64,000 bases of DNA from contig CACLMT010000002.1 in NCBI GenBank assembly GCA_902608115.1, positions 62,001 to 126,000 on the forward strand. The letters are read 5' to 3'. The notes beneath the pieces were generated by a model, which was not told the DNA's origin, searched no databases, and was given only the letters and a program-made list of their open reading frames with translations. The stretch is from an uncultured SAR86 cluster bacterium (GTDB taxonomy: Bacteria > Pseudomonadota > Gammaproteobacteria > Magnimaribacterales > D2472). Made by a program: the position numbers and the translations under genes. How positions within the stretch are numbered: the stretch's first letter is position 1; each line of letters begins with the position of its first letter. Shown in pieces: positions 54,118 through 62,834 of the stretch.

Positions 54118-54330
54118 ATGGCAGTACAAAAGAGCAAAAAAACGAGGTCAAAAACAGGGATGGTTCGTTCCCACGACCATCTATCTAAACCTACCATATC
54201 TACTGATCCAGTATCTGGTGAAAGACATTTGCGGCATCAAATGACCTTAGATGGGTTTTATAAAGGTAGATTAATTAAGGACTTAAGAAAACCTGAAAAG
54301 CCAATAGAGGATAACGAACCTCAAGACTAA
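54118..54330 (+). CDS. rpmF: 50S ribosomal protein L32
   Basis: A 70-residue L32: '[20 protein letters not shown]' start and '[19 protein letters not shown]'. The zinc-binding cysteines seen in some bacterial L32 are absent, as in E. coli. A C-terminal extension of ~12 residues ('[13 protein letters not shown]') is longer and more acidic than in E. coli L32 (57 aa). The usual upstream yceD is missing and fabD follows directly, with plsX and fabH absent. Confidence 0.96.
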   Translation: MAVQKSKKTRSKTGMVRSHDHLSKPTISTDPVSGERHLRHQMTLDGFYKGRLIKDLRKPEKPIEDNEPQD

Positions 54331-54332
54331 CT

Positions 54333-55283
54333 ATGTCTTGTTCTGCTATTTTTGTTTTCCCAGGTCAGGGATCTCAACATCTTAATATGTTATCTAAAGG
54401 TAGAATCTATGATTCTGCATTGAGTTCTGATCATTCTGATGTAGTTAATTATTGTAGCGATCTAATAGAAAATGATGTTATTAAATTAATAGAAGAGGGA
54501 CCCAAAGAACTTCTAGATCAAACCTCAATTACTCAACCAGTTTTGTTATTATGCTCTTATCTTCATTACCATAAAATAAAACAAAAACTTAATTTAAATC
54601 CTCGCTGTATGGCTGGTCATTCACTTGGTGAATATACTGCTTTAGTTGCAGCCAATTCATTATCAATAATTTCAGCTTTAAAATTAGTTCATAAAAGAGG
54701 AGTATTAATGGAAACATCTCCTTCTGGTTCTATGGCGGCTATTCTTGGAATGAATGCTGATTTAATTGATGAAATTTGCAAAACAGTATCAATGAAGGAT
54801 AACTTAGATGTGCAATGTGCTAATTTAAATTCACCACTTCAAACAGTTATTTCAGGCAACAATGAAGCTGTAGAGGAAGTTCAAACACTATGTCTAGACA
54901 ATGGAGCTAAACGAGCTATTAAGCTTAAGGTTAGCATTGCATCTCATAGCTCCTTAATGAAACCCATCACTAATGAATTCTCTAAATACTTGAATGAAAT
55001 AAATTTTTCATTACCTGAAGTTCCTCTATATCACAATACAACTTGTAGGACTGCACAATCTGTGGATGAACTTAAAGATTCTTTAGCTCAACAGCTTCAC
55101 TTACCAGTTAGGTGGGTAGATACATGTAATAAAATTTTGTTACATGATCATAAGTATCCAATTATTGAGTGTGGTCCAGGTAAAGTTCTAACAGGTCTTT
55201 GTAAAGCCAACAATCTCCCACATACTTATCTTTCTTCATCTGATGTAGATTTTTATGAGAAAATGAATAAATATGAAAAATAA
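54333..55283 (+). CDS. fabD: Malonyl-CoA:ACP transacylase
   Basis: A 316-residue enzyme loading malonate on ACP. 'FVFPGQGSQ', the nucleophile Ser in 'GHSLGEYTAL', Arg in 'HKRGVLME' and His in 'ASHSSLMKP' are all present. It follows rpmF by two bases. Its 3' end overlaps fabG by 11 bases, so the fab genes form one transcript. Confidence 0.95.
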   Translation: MSCSAIFVFPGQGSQHLNMLSKGRIYDSALSSDHSDVVNYCSDLIENDVIKLIEEGPKELLDQTSITQPVLLLCSYLHYHKIKQKLNLNPRCMAGHSLGEYTALVAANSLSIISALKLVHKRGVLMETSPSGSMAAILGMNADLIDEICKTVSMKDNLDVQCANLNSPLQTVISGNNEAVEEVQTLCLDNGAKRAIKLKVSIASHSSLMKPITNEFSKYLNEINFSLPEVPLYHNTTCRTAQSVDELKDSLAQQLHLPVRWVDTCNKILLHDHKYPIIECGPGKVLTGLCKANNLPHTYLSSSDVDFYEKMNKYEK

Positions 55284-55995
55284 AATTGCTTTTATCACAG
55301 GCACATCTAAAGGCATAGGTCTTGAGATAGCAAAACTATTTGTAGAAAATAATTATTTTGTAATCGGAACTTCTAGGAGTGACTTTGACCTTCGTGCTGC
55401 AATTGGTAATGAAAATTGCCTGCATTTAAAACTTGATGCAACCAATCGTAATGCTGTTAAAGAATCTCATAAAGTATTAACTAAAAAAAATTTAATTCCA
55501 TCCGTTTTGATTAATAATGCCGGCATTACAAGAGATCAATTGTTTTTAAGAATGAAAGATGATGAATGGGATAAAGTTATTGATAACAATCTAACAAGTG
55601 TTTTTAATATCTCAAGAATATTTATTAAATCTATGGTGAAAGCAAAACTAGGTAGGATTATTAATATTTCAAGTGTTGCAGGATTAATGGGAAATGCGGG
55701 TCAGGTTAATTATTCTGCTAGTAAAGCGGGTATTGGAGGTTTTACTAGATCGTTAGCAAAAGAAGTCGCTTCAAGGAATATAACAGTAAACTGTATAGCA
55801 CCTGGTTTTATTTCTAGCTCTATGACTGAAGGTTTGGACGATTCAATGAAAAATAAAATTTTAGATGAAATTCCGGCACAGAAATTTGGGAATCCTAATG
55901 ATATAGCTTTCCTAGCATTATTTTTAGCTTCAAATGAGGCTTCGTATATAAATGGCCAAACCATTTCTGTTGATGGCGGCTTATTTATGAACTAA
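55273..55995 (+). CDS. fabG: 3-oxoacyl-ACP reductase
   Basis: A 240-residue SDR: 'FITGTSKGIGLEIA', 'NNAGITRDQLFLRM' (a FabG hallmark), Ser in 'NISSVAG' and YxxxK in 'NYSASKAGI', ending 'TISVDGGLFM'. It reduces 3-ketoacyl-ACP with NADPH in fatty-acid elongation. Of the six SDRs in the window this is the only one assignable to fatty-acid synthesis, by position between fabD and acpP. Confidence 0.95.
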   Translation: MKNKIAFITGTSKGIGLEIAKLFVENNYFVIGTSRSDFDLRAAIGNENCLHLKLDATNRNAVKESHKVLTKKNLIPSVLINNAGITRDQLFLRMKDDEWDKVIDNNLTSVFNISRIFIKSMVKAKLGRIINISSVAGLMGNAGQVNYSASKAGIGGFTRSLAKEVASRNITVNCIAPGFISSSMTEGLDDSMKNKILDEIPAQKFGNPNDIAFLALFLASNEASYINGQTISVDGGLFMN

Positions 55996-55998
55996 TGA

Positions 55999-56029
55999 TT
56001 TACTTTTTTTAATATAAATGTTGTAGAAT
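55999..56029 (+). promoter_or_regulatory. Possible acpP promoter
   Basis: TTTACT or TTACTT (55999-56005) and TAGAAT (56024-56029) are spaced 18-19 bp, ahead of a strong GGAGGAGA ribosome site before the acpP GTG. acpP commonly has its own promoter to raise ACP levels. The spacing is slightly long. Confidence 0.4.
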
Positions 56030-56054
56030 ACATTTTTTAACACGGAGGAGACCT

Positions 56055-56285
56055 GTGAGTGTCGAAGATAGAGTAAGAAAAATTGTTTGCGAACAACTTG
56101 GAGTGTCTAATGATGAGGTGAATAAAGATTCATCTTTTGTTGATGATTTAGGTGCTGATTCACTTGATACCGTAGAGCTTGTAATGGCTCTAGAAGAAGA
56201 GTTTGATCTTGAAATAGCGGATGAAGAAGCTGAAAAAATTTCAACCGTTGACGAAGCCGTAAACTATATAAATACAAATAGCTAA
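56055..56285 (+). CDS. acpP: Acyl carrier protein
   Basis: A 76-residue ACP with GTG start preceded by an exceptionally good Shine-Dalgarno (GGAGGAGA). The phosphopantetheine-accepting Ser is in '[19 protein letters not shown]'. It is acidic throughout, as expected. It carries growing acyl chains for the fab enzymes encoded on both sides. The 59-base spacer from fabG is the largest in this operon and holds a possible promoter. Confidence 0.97.
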   Translation: MSVEDRVRKIVCEQLGVSNDEVNKDSSFVDDLGADSLDTVELVMALEEEFDLEIADEEAEKISTVDEAVNYINTNS

Positions 56286-56296
56286 CTAATATTTAA

Positions 56297-57532
56297 ATGA
56301 ACCAACTACACAAACGAGTTGTAGTTACTGGTCTAGGAATTTTATCTCCAATTGGAAATACTGTGCAGGATGCTTGGTCATCATGCATAAATGGTGAATC
56401 AGGAATTACTACAGTCGATATAGATTTAAAAAAATGTCCAATATCTGTTGGTGGTCGTTTAAAAGATTTTAATCCAGAACAATATCTTGATCCTAAAGAA
56501 GTTCGAAGAATTGATCCTTTTATACAATATGGTGTTATTGCAGCAAATCAATCAATTAATGATTCAGGGATTTTAGAATTTACTGGCTTAGATCATTCTC
56601 GCGTAGGTGTAAATTTTGGGGCAGGAATTGGCGGAATTGACACTATAGAAAAGAATAAGATATTACTTGAATTAAAAAGTTTTAAAAAAGTATCTCCATT
56701 TTTTGTTCCTGGTTCAATTATAAATATGATTTCAGGACTTGTGTCTATAAAACATGGATTTATGGGTCCCAATATTTCAGCAGTAACTGCTTGCTCTACA
56801 GGAAATCATTGTATTGGAAATGCAGCACGATTTATTTCTTATGGAGATGCAGATGTAATGATTGCTGGAGGTGCTGAAATGGCATCAACACCTCTTTCTA
56901 TTGCGGGATTCCTTGCTGCAAGAGCACTTACAAAAAACCAAGATCCTAAAACTGCAAGTAGACCTTGGGATTTAAATAGAGATGGATTTGTATTATCAGA
57001 TGGAGCAGGCTCTTTGGTTTTAGAAGAATACGATCATGCTAAAAAAAGAAATGCTAATATTTATGCTGAAATAATTGGTTTTGGAATGAGTTCTGATGCT
57101 TATCATATGACTGCTCCACCTGAGGATGGAAGAGGTGCTGAATTATGTATGCTTAATGCATTAGATGATGCAAAAATTAATAGTGAGGATGTTAATTATA
57201 TAAATGCGCATGGCACCTCAACACTTTTAGGAGATCTAGCAGAAACAATAGCTTTAAAGAAGGTATTTAGTTCTTCGGTTCCAAGCATCAGTTCAACAAA
57301 ATCTATGACAGGACATACACTTGGGGCAGCAGGCGCAATTGAATCAATATTTTCGATTAAATCAATTAACGATGGAATAATTCCCCCAACAATAAATTTA
57401 TTAATGCCTGATCCAAAATGTAATTTAGATTACACTCCAATTAATGCAGTTGAAAAAAATGTATCAATTGCAATAAATAATTCTTTTGGTTTTGGAGGGA
57501 CTAATTCAACACTTGTTTTTCAAAAAATATAA
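56297..57532 (+). CDS. fabF: 3-oxoacyl-ACP synthase II
   Basis: A 411-residue condensing enzyme: 'VVVTGLGILSPIGNTVQDAW', catalytic Cys in 'TACSTGNHCIG', His in 'NAHGTSTLLGD' and His in 'TKSMTGHTLGAAGA', with 'NNSFGFGGTNSTL' at the end. It elongates acyl-ACP with malonyl-ACP. As fabH is absent from this operon, initiation must use another KAS III or a FabY-like enzyme elsewhere. Confidence 0.96.
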   Translation: MNQLHKRVVVTGLGILSPIGNTVQDAWSSCINGESGITTVDIDLKKCPISVGGRLKDFNPEQYLDPKEVRRIDPFIQYGVIAANQSINDSGILEFTGLDHSRVGVNFGAGIGGIDTIEKNKILLELKSFKKVSPFFVPGSIINMISGLVSIKHGFMGPNISAVTACSTGNHCIGNAARFISYGDADVMIAGGAEMASTPLSIAGFLAARALTKNQDPKTASRPWDLNRDGFVLSDGAGSLVLEEYDHAKKRNANIYAEIIGFGMSSDAYHMTAPPEDGRGAELCMLNALDDAKINSEDVNYINAHGTSTLLGDLAETIALKKVFSSSVPSISSTKSMTGHTLGAAGAIESIFSIKSINDGIIPPTINLLMPDPKCNLDYTPINAVEKNVSIAINNSFGFGGTNSTLVFQKI

Positions 57533-58481
57533 TTTATTTATTTCTCTTTTTCTTGTATTTATATTTCTAATAATTTTATATGGTTCTGTTGAATCCTATA
57601 GTTACTCAAGAGTAACAAAAGATCATGACACCTACACAATAAATCAAGGGGACACTATTAATAAAATTTTTGATGATGTTGGTTTAAATTTTGTTGAGAA
57701 AGTTATGATTAAACTGTATTTAAAGTTTAATAATATAAATATCATTCAAGCAGGTCATTATGATTTAGTTAATAAAAATTGGAGAACTTTTATTGATAAT
57801 CTATCGAATGGATTTATAAAAGAATTTTTACTTCAGATACCTGAGGGTAGTAATTTATATGATATTAAAAATATAATTGAAAACTCTTATTTAGAATTAG
57901 ATTGTCCTAATTTTATTTGCCTTGATAAGCAATTTGGTTTTTATGAAGGTACTTTAATGCCAGATACCTACTTTTATAAATTTCAATCTTCTTTAGCATC
58001 AATTTTAGTTCAATCACAGAATGATTTTTTTATTTATACAAGAAATCTTTGGATAAACAGAAATTTAAAAAACCCATTAAAAAACCTTTCACAAGCAATT
58101 ATCCTTGCATCGATTGTGGAAAAAGAAGCAGGCAATGATCTTGAAAAGCCTATCATCGCTGGAGTCTTCCTTCATAGAATAAATTTAAACATGAAGTTAC
58201 AAGCAGACCCAACAATAATCTATGGATTGATGCCAGATTTTAATGGGAATATAACCAAAGCGAATATTAATGATAAAAATAACCCATATAACACTTATCA
58301 AATAATGGGCTTGCCACCGACTCCTATTTCAACTATTAGCAAAACTTCTTTAGAGGCAGTAATATTAGGTCAAGCTAATGAATATTTATATTTTGTAGCT
58401 AAAGGTGATGGAACTCATTATTTTTCTAAGGATTATAATGAGCATCTTAATTCAGTAAAAAAATATCAATTAAATAAATAA
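57513..58481 (+). CDS. mltG: Endolytic peptidoglycan transglycosylase MltG
   Basis: A membrane-anchored YceG-like protein: one TM ('LFISLFLVFIFLIILYGS'), a LysM-like segment ('YTINQGDTINKIF'), then the lytic domain with catalytic Glu in 'LASIVEKEAGND' and 'KLQADPTIIYGL', 'NPYNTYQIMGLPPTPI'. It cleaves nascent glycan strands. The track starts at TTG 57486, deep in fabF. I prefer TTG 57513 (N-terminus FFKKYNLF, 322 aa), still 20 bases inside fabF; no ATG or GTG exists nearby. pabC, usual before mltG, is absent. Confidence 0.9.
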   Translation: MFFKKYNLFISLFLVFIFLIILYGSVESYSYSRVTKDHDTYTINQGDTINKIFDDVGLNFVEKVMIKLYLKFNNINIIQAGHYDLVNKNWRTFIDNLSNGFIKEFLLQIPEGSNLYDIKNIIENSYLELDCPNFICLDKQFGFYEGTLMPDTYFYKFQSSLASILVQSQNDFFIYTRNLWINRNLKNPLKNLSQAIILASIVEKEAGNDLEKPIIAGVFLHRINLNMKLQADPTIIYGLMPDFNGNITKANINDKNNPYNTYQIMGLPPTPISTISKTSLEAVILGQANEYLYFVAKGDGTHYFSKDYNEHLNSVKKYQLNK

Positions 58482-59080
58482 TGAAATTAATTACTTTTGA
58501 AGGTATTGAAGGAGTAGGAAAATCAACTCAAATTAATCTATTAAACGAATGGTTAATTTCATTAGGATATTCAGTAAAACTTTTAAGAGAACCTGGGTCA
58601 ACTAATTTTGGTGAGAAAATAAGATCTTTGCTCCTATCCAAGGAATCAAAGATTACCTATGAAACAGAATTATTATTAATGTTTGCTGCTCGATCGGAAA
58701 TGATTAAGAATCATTTAACACAAGCAAAAGAAGACTTTATCTTATGTGATCGTTTTTATCATGCTTCTATTGCTTATCAAGGCTACGGAAGAGGGTTATC
58801 ACTTGAATTTATTGATAGCTTGGTTGATTTAATTAAATGTCCAATTCCAGAATTAACTATTATTTATGATTTAACTGTAGAAAAGGGATTTCAACGTAAA
58901 ACACAAGATACCATTGATCGTATAGAATCATCTGGAGAAAGTTTTTTTAAAAAAGTTAGAACCGGTTATATAGACTTAGCCACAAAACGAAATGAAGTTC
59001 ATTTGATTGATGCAAATAAATCTCAAGATATGATCCACGAAGAAACAAAAAATTTAGTAACAATCTTGATCAACAAATGA
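58481..59080 (+). CDS. tmk: Thymidylate kinase
   Basis: A 199-residue kinase converting dTMP to dTDP: P-loop 'FEGIEGVGKSTQINLL', 'REPGSTNFGEKIRSLLL' (DR(H/Y)/RxPG region), 'LCDRFYHASIAYQGYGRG' and a short LID with 'DRIESSGESFFKKVRTGY'. It overlaps the mltG stop by one base (TAATG) and holB by four bases, matching the conserved mltG-tmk-holB order. Confidence 0.96.
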   Translation: MKLITFEGIEGVGKSTQINLLNEWLISLGYSVKLLREPGSTNFGEKIRSLLLSKESKITYETELLLMFAARSEMIKNHLTQAKEDFILCDRFYHASIAYQGYGRGLSLEFIDSLVDLIKCPIPELTIIYDLTVEKGFQRKTQDTIDRIESSGESFFKKVRTGYIDLATKRNEVHLIDANKSQDMIHEETKNLVTILINK

Positions 59081-60069
59081 TCATAGATAAATATCCTTGG
59101 TTAGAAGATTGTATTAATCAAAATTCAATTAATAATTTTCCACCAGCCTCTGTCATAGAAGGAGAAGTAGGTCTCGCTAAATTACAACTTGCTTTATATT
59201 TTGCAAAACAATTGCTTTGTTTGAAATCTTCTAAACCATGTTCTGGTTGTAATTCATGTTCTTATTTTGAAGCTCAATCACATCCTGATTATTGTTACTT
59301 AACTTCAAATTCAGCTTCAAACAATATTTTAGCTAGCTCTTCTACAAAAAAAGAGAAACTAAATACAACGAGCGTTCATGGTATAAGATCGTTTAATCAA
59401 TTTATGTCGAGGACTAATTCGGTTTCACTCAAAAGAGTAGGTATTATTTTCGATGGTGAAAAAATGAATTTACATAGTCAAAATGCCTTACTCAAAATAT
59501 TAGAAGAATCATCTAAAAATAAATTTATAATTATTGTTTCAAGTAAAAGAAAATTCTTCCTTCCAACGATATATAGTAGGGCATCTTTAATTTCGATAAA
59601 AAATCCTAACTCTTCTCAAATTGATACATGGATAAAAGATCAAGGATATATAGATTATTCAACTTTAAATTTTTCGCCTGATACAACTCCTTTAAATATT
59701 GAAAATCTTATCAATGAAAATAGAGTTGATTATTATCAAAATATAACCTCTAAGTTAAATTTATTTTGTATAAATGAAATCGACATAATTGATTTGATTA
59801 AATTCTTTAAAGATCTGAATATTTCTTATGAATTAAAAATTAATTCAATAATTACTTACTTAAAAATTTGTCTAGGAATTTTGACTAAATTTTATAATGA
59901 ACACCCTTTAATAACGTCTATAAAGAAAAAAGATGTTGATATTGAATTACTAAATGATTTGGTAGAAGAATTAGTTAATTATAAAGTTTCACTTAATGAA
60001 GTACCCACTTTAAATGAACAAATTGGGTTAAATTATTTTTTCTCTCAGTTTAAATGTGTATTTAAATAA
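59077..60069 (+). CDS. holB: DNA polymerase III delta' subunit
   Basis: A 330-residue clamp-loader subunit. The zinc module 'KPCSGCNSCSYFEAQSHPDY' is present, followed by 'GIRSFNQFMSRT', 'KRVGIIFDGEKMNLHSQNALLKILEESSKNKFIIIVSS' in family position. As in other delta' subunits the ATP-binding P-loop is degenerate ('EGEVGLAKLQLA'). The C-terminal half is poorly conserved and AT-rich. pilZ, which follows holB in Pseudomonas, is missing. Confidence 0.92.
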   Translation: MIIDKYPWLEDCINQNSINNFPPASVIEGEVGLAKLQLALYFAKQLLCLKSSKPCSGCNSCSYFEAQSHPDYCYLTSNSASNNILASSSTKKEKLNTTSVHGIRSFNQFMSRTNSVSLKRVGIIFDGEKMNLHSQNALLKILEESSKNKFIIIVSSKRKFFLPTIYSRASLISIKNPNSSQIDTWIKDQGYIDYSTLNFSPDTTPLNIENLINENRVDYYQNITSKLNLFCINEIDIIDLIKFFKDLNISYELKINSIITYLKICLGILTKFYNEHPLITSIKKKDVDIELLNDLVEELVNYKVSLNEVPTLNEQIGLNYFFSQFKCVFK

Positions 60070-60075
60070 TCAAAA

Positions 60076-60843
60076 CTAAACTATCGTCATACCGCCATCT
60101 ACGACTAGAGTTTGACCATTTATATAAGAGCCTGCTTCTGAAGCAAGCATCAATGCTATCCCTGCTATCTCATTAGGCATGCCTATTCTCCGCATGGGAA
60201 CGGTGCTAGTCACTCTCTTTAAAATCTCAGGATTTTCCCAAAGAGCTTTAGCAAAATCTGTTTTTATTAAGCCAGGCGCTATCGCATTTGCTCGAATATT
60301 AAATTGACCATATTCCGACGCTAAGTTTTTAACCATCATAATATCTGCTGCTTTGCTCATGTTATAAGCTCCAAGTATGGAGCTTCCTTTTAGACCACCA
60401 ACACTAGAAACAATAATAATAACTCCATCATTTCTTTCCTTCATTTGTGGCAACACTAAGTTTGTCAGAATATGATTAGATTTCACATTATTGTGCATAA
60501 TTTTATCAAATGCTTCTGAAGGTATATCTTCCATTGATCCCATAAATGGATTGGTAGCAGCATTACAAACTAAAACATCAATTTTGCCTAATATCTTATT
60601 TGTTTCAGATACTAAATTTTTTAATTGAGATTCATCTCCTATGTTTGCTGTAATTGGAAATGCAACTTCTGTACCAACATGCTCGTTTATTTCATTTACT
60701 GTTTTATTACAAATATCGATCTTTCTGCTAGATATAATTACTTTTGCTCCTGCTTTAGCAGCTTCAAAAGCTATAGCTTTTCCAATGCCCTTAGATGAAC
60801 CAGTAATTAAAAATGATTTATTTTTTAAATTAAATAATGACAT
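60076..60843 (-). CDS. Short-chain dehydrogenase/reductase
   Basis: A 255-residue SDR: 'LITGSSKGIGKAIAF', 'CNAATNPFMG' (NNAG region), Ser in 'IIVSSVGGLKG' and YxxxK in 'GAYNMSKAAD'. 'NPFMG' and 'GAYNMSKAADIMMVKNLA' resemble the DHRS4/acyl-CoA-associated SDR group found in beta-oxidation loci. It converges on holB with a six-base gap and is divergent from the glutaredoxin gene. Substrate unknown. Confidence 0.92.
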   Translation of the reverse strand: MSLFNLKNKSFLITGSSKGIGKAIAFEAAKAGAKVIISSRKIDICNKTVNEINEHVGTEVAFPITANIGDESQLKNLVSETNKILGKIDVLVCNAATNPFMGSMEDIPSEAFDKIMHNNVKSNHILTNLVLPQMKERNDGVIIIVSSVGGLKGSSILGAYNMSKAADIMMVKNLASEYGQFNIRANAIAPGLIKTDFAKALWENPEILKRVTSTVPMRRIGMPNEIAGIALMLASEAGSYINGQTLVVDGGMTIV

Positions 60844-60861
60844 TTGCCTTATAATCTTTGA

Positions 60862-61092
60862 ATGTTTACTAATGTAGAAATATATTCTAAATCAAATTGT
60901 GTGTTTTGTGATAAAGCAAAAAATTACTTTAATCAAAATAATATTCCATTTACGGAGCATAACGTAGAAATTCAAGAGATTTTTGATTCCTTAATGCAAA
61001 GAAATCCAAATGCCAGAACTATGCCTCAAATTTTTATAGACAATGAATTGATAGGCGGATATACCGATTTAGTTGAGTGGTTAAAAAGTTAA
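60862..61092 (+). CDS. grxC: Glutaredoxin (dithiol, GrxC-like)
   Basis: A 76-residue glutaredoxin with active site 'SNCVFCDKAK', the cis-Pro loop 'TMPQIFIDNELIGGYTDL' and a C-terminal helix. It reduces protein disulfides and glutathione mixed disulfides. The motif is CVFC rather than the commoner CPYC. It is divergent from the SDR gene with an 18-base spacer and precedes the transporter gene by 36 bases. Confidence 0.93.
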   Translation: MFTNVEIYSKSNCVFCDKAKNYFNQNNIPFTEHNVEIQEIFDSLMQRNPNARTMPQIFIDNELIGGYTDLVEWLKS

Positions 61093-61128
61093 TATAGGGA
61101 CTAATTATGTATACGATTTTTATTTAGC

Positions 61129-62826
61129 ATGAAAGCTTTTAGCGATTTTTTATTGGTTTTGGATGCAAACCTTAGTGGCTCATGGTGGTTTCCTGCTTTG
61201 TTAATCGGTACAGGTGTTTATTTCACTATTTACTTAGGCTTTCCGCAATTTAAATTTTTTACTCATGGTTATAGAATTGTCACTGGAAAATATAAAAAAG
61301 AAGAGGCCAAAGGCGAGACAAGTCCTTTTGAGGCATTAACAACAGCCATGTCTGGAGCTGTAGGTACCGGTAATATTGGTGGAGTAGCTTTGGCAATTTG
61401 GGTTGGAGGTCCAGCAGCTATATTTTGGATGTGGATCACTGCAATTTTTGGAATGACAACTAAATTTGTTGAAGTGACTTTGGCTCATAAATATAGGACA
61501 ACGCTAAATGATGGATCTATATCAGGTGGTCCCATGTACTACATTGAAAAAAGTTTTAATAAGAGATGGGCAGGAATCTTATTTGCTGCATTAATGATGA
61601 TCTGTGCTATTGGCTCAGGAAATATGCCTCAAATAAATAATATAGCTCAAGTACTTGATGACACATTTAGTATTGATAAATTAAATACTGGATTGATCCT
61701 GGGTGCTTTGTTGTGGTTAATTATTGTTGGTGGAATAACAAGAATTGCTAAGGTTGCCAGTAAATTAGTGCCAATTATGGGAATCATATATTTCGGTGGA
61801 GCTATAGTCGTTGTGGGAGAAAATTATCAAAATATTCCAGCATCCTTTTATCAAATTTTTTCACAAGTTTTCTCTGGTTCAGCAGCAGCAGGTGGCTTCC
61901 TAGGTGCAAGTTTTGCCATGAGTCTGAAATTAGGTTTAGCGAGAGGACTTTATTCGAATGAGGCCGGTCAAGGATCTTCACCCATTGCTCATGCTTCTGC
62001 TAAAACTAAACATTCCGTGGAACAGGGAATGGTTTCTATATTAGAACCATTTATTGACACGATTGTTGTTTGTAGTGTTACAGCACTTGTTATTTTATCA
62101 AGCAATGTTTGGACTGAAAAATTTGAAAATGAATTTGAGAGATCATCATTATTTTTTATATCTGGATCATACGAAGACTCAAATGCTAACGATCAGAAGG
62201 AGTTAGCAAAATTTGTTTCTGATAAGAGAAAATTTACCAAAGATTCCTCAAAAGTTAAAAACTTCAGCGGTAATTTAACTATTTTAGACGGCAACCTAGA
62301 GAATAATGATTTAACTATCTTTCATAATAATTCAATTGCAGAGAATGTACTTTTTTATATTCCTCTGGATGATGAAGATGAAATTCTTCGATTTAATGGT
62401 CAAATTGAGGTAAATGCTAATGGAGAGATTATAGATAATGTCTCAAGCAAAGGTCTTAAAATTCGAGGTGAGTCATTGGTGCACTCCGCTACTTTAACTT
62501 CAAAAGCATTTGGTTCAGGTGTGCTTGGTAAGTACGGAGAATATATTGTAGCCATTGGGTTGTTATTATTTGCTTTCTCTACAGCTATTGCTTGGTGTTA
62601 CTATGGTGATAGATCAACAGCTTATATTTTTGGTGAGCGTGCCGTTCCAATATATAGATTGTTTTATGTTTTTTGTTTCATTCTTGCTGCAGTTATAGAT
62701 ACCACAATCGTTTGGAGAATTGCTTATGTTGTTGTTGCATTGGTCTCAATACCAAATCTAATAGCTTTATTTATTCTCCGAAAAGAAATGAAAGAGCAAG
62801 TAACAAGCTACATAATCAATAAATAA
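61129..62826 (+). CDS. AGCS alanine/glycine:cation symporter with large inserted domain
   Basis: A 565-residue AGCS transporter taking up alanine, glycine or related amino acids with Na+. 'GAVGTGNIGGVALAIWVGGPAAIFWMW', 'SISGGPMYYIEK' and 'GLARGLYSNEAGQGSSPIAHA' are signatures. Typical members have about 450 residues; here ~120 hydrophilic residues (about 331-453) are inserted between 'ALVILSSNVWT' and 'SATLTSKAFGSGVLGKYGEYIV'. The insert is rich in Asn, Asp and Lys, with beta-like strands. Its function is unknown. Confidence 0.92.
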   Translation: MKAFSDFLLVLDANLSGSWWFPALLIGTGVYFTIYLGFPQFKFFTHGYRIVTGKYKKEEAKGETSPFEALTTAMSGAVGTGNIGGVALAIWVGGPAAIFWMWITAIFGMTTKFVEVTLAHKYRTTLNDGSISGGPMYYIEKSFNKRWAGILFAALMMICAIGSGNMPQINNIAQVLDDTFSIDKLNTGLILGALLWLIIVGGITRIAKVASKLVPIMGIIYFGGAIVVVGENYQNIPASFYQIFSQVFSGSAAAGGFLGASFAMSLKLGLARGLYSNEAGQGSSPIAHASAKTKHSVEQGMVSILEPFIDTIVVCSVTALVILSSNVWTEKFENEFERSSLFFISGSYEDSNANDQKELAKFVSDKRKFTKDSSKVKNFSGNLTILDGNLENNDLTIFHNNSIAENVLFYIPLDDEDEILRFNGQIEVNANGEIIDNVSSKGLKIRGESLVHSATLTSKAFGSGVLGKYGEYIVAIGLLLFAFSTAIAWCYYGDRSTAYIFGERAVPIYRLFYVFCFILAAVIDTTIVWRIAYVVVALVSIPNLIALFILRKEMKEQVTSYIINK

Positions 62827-62834
62827 TCTTTTTA

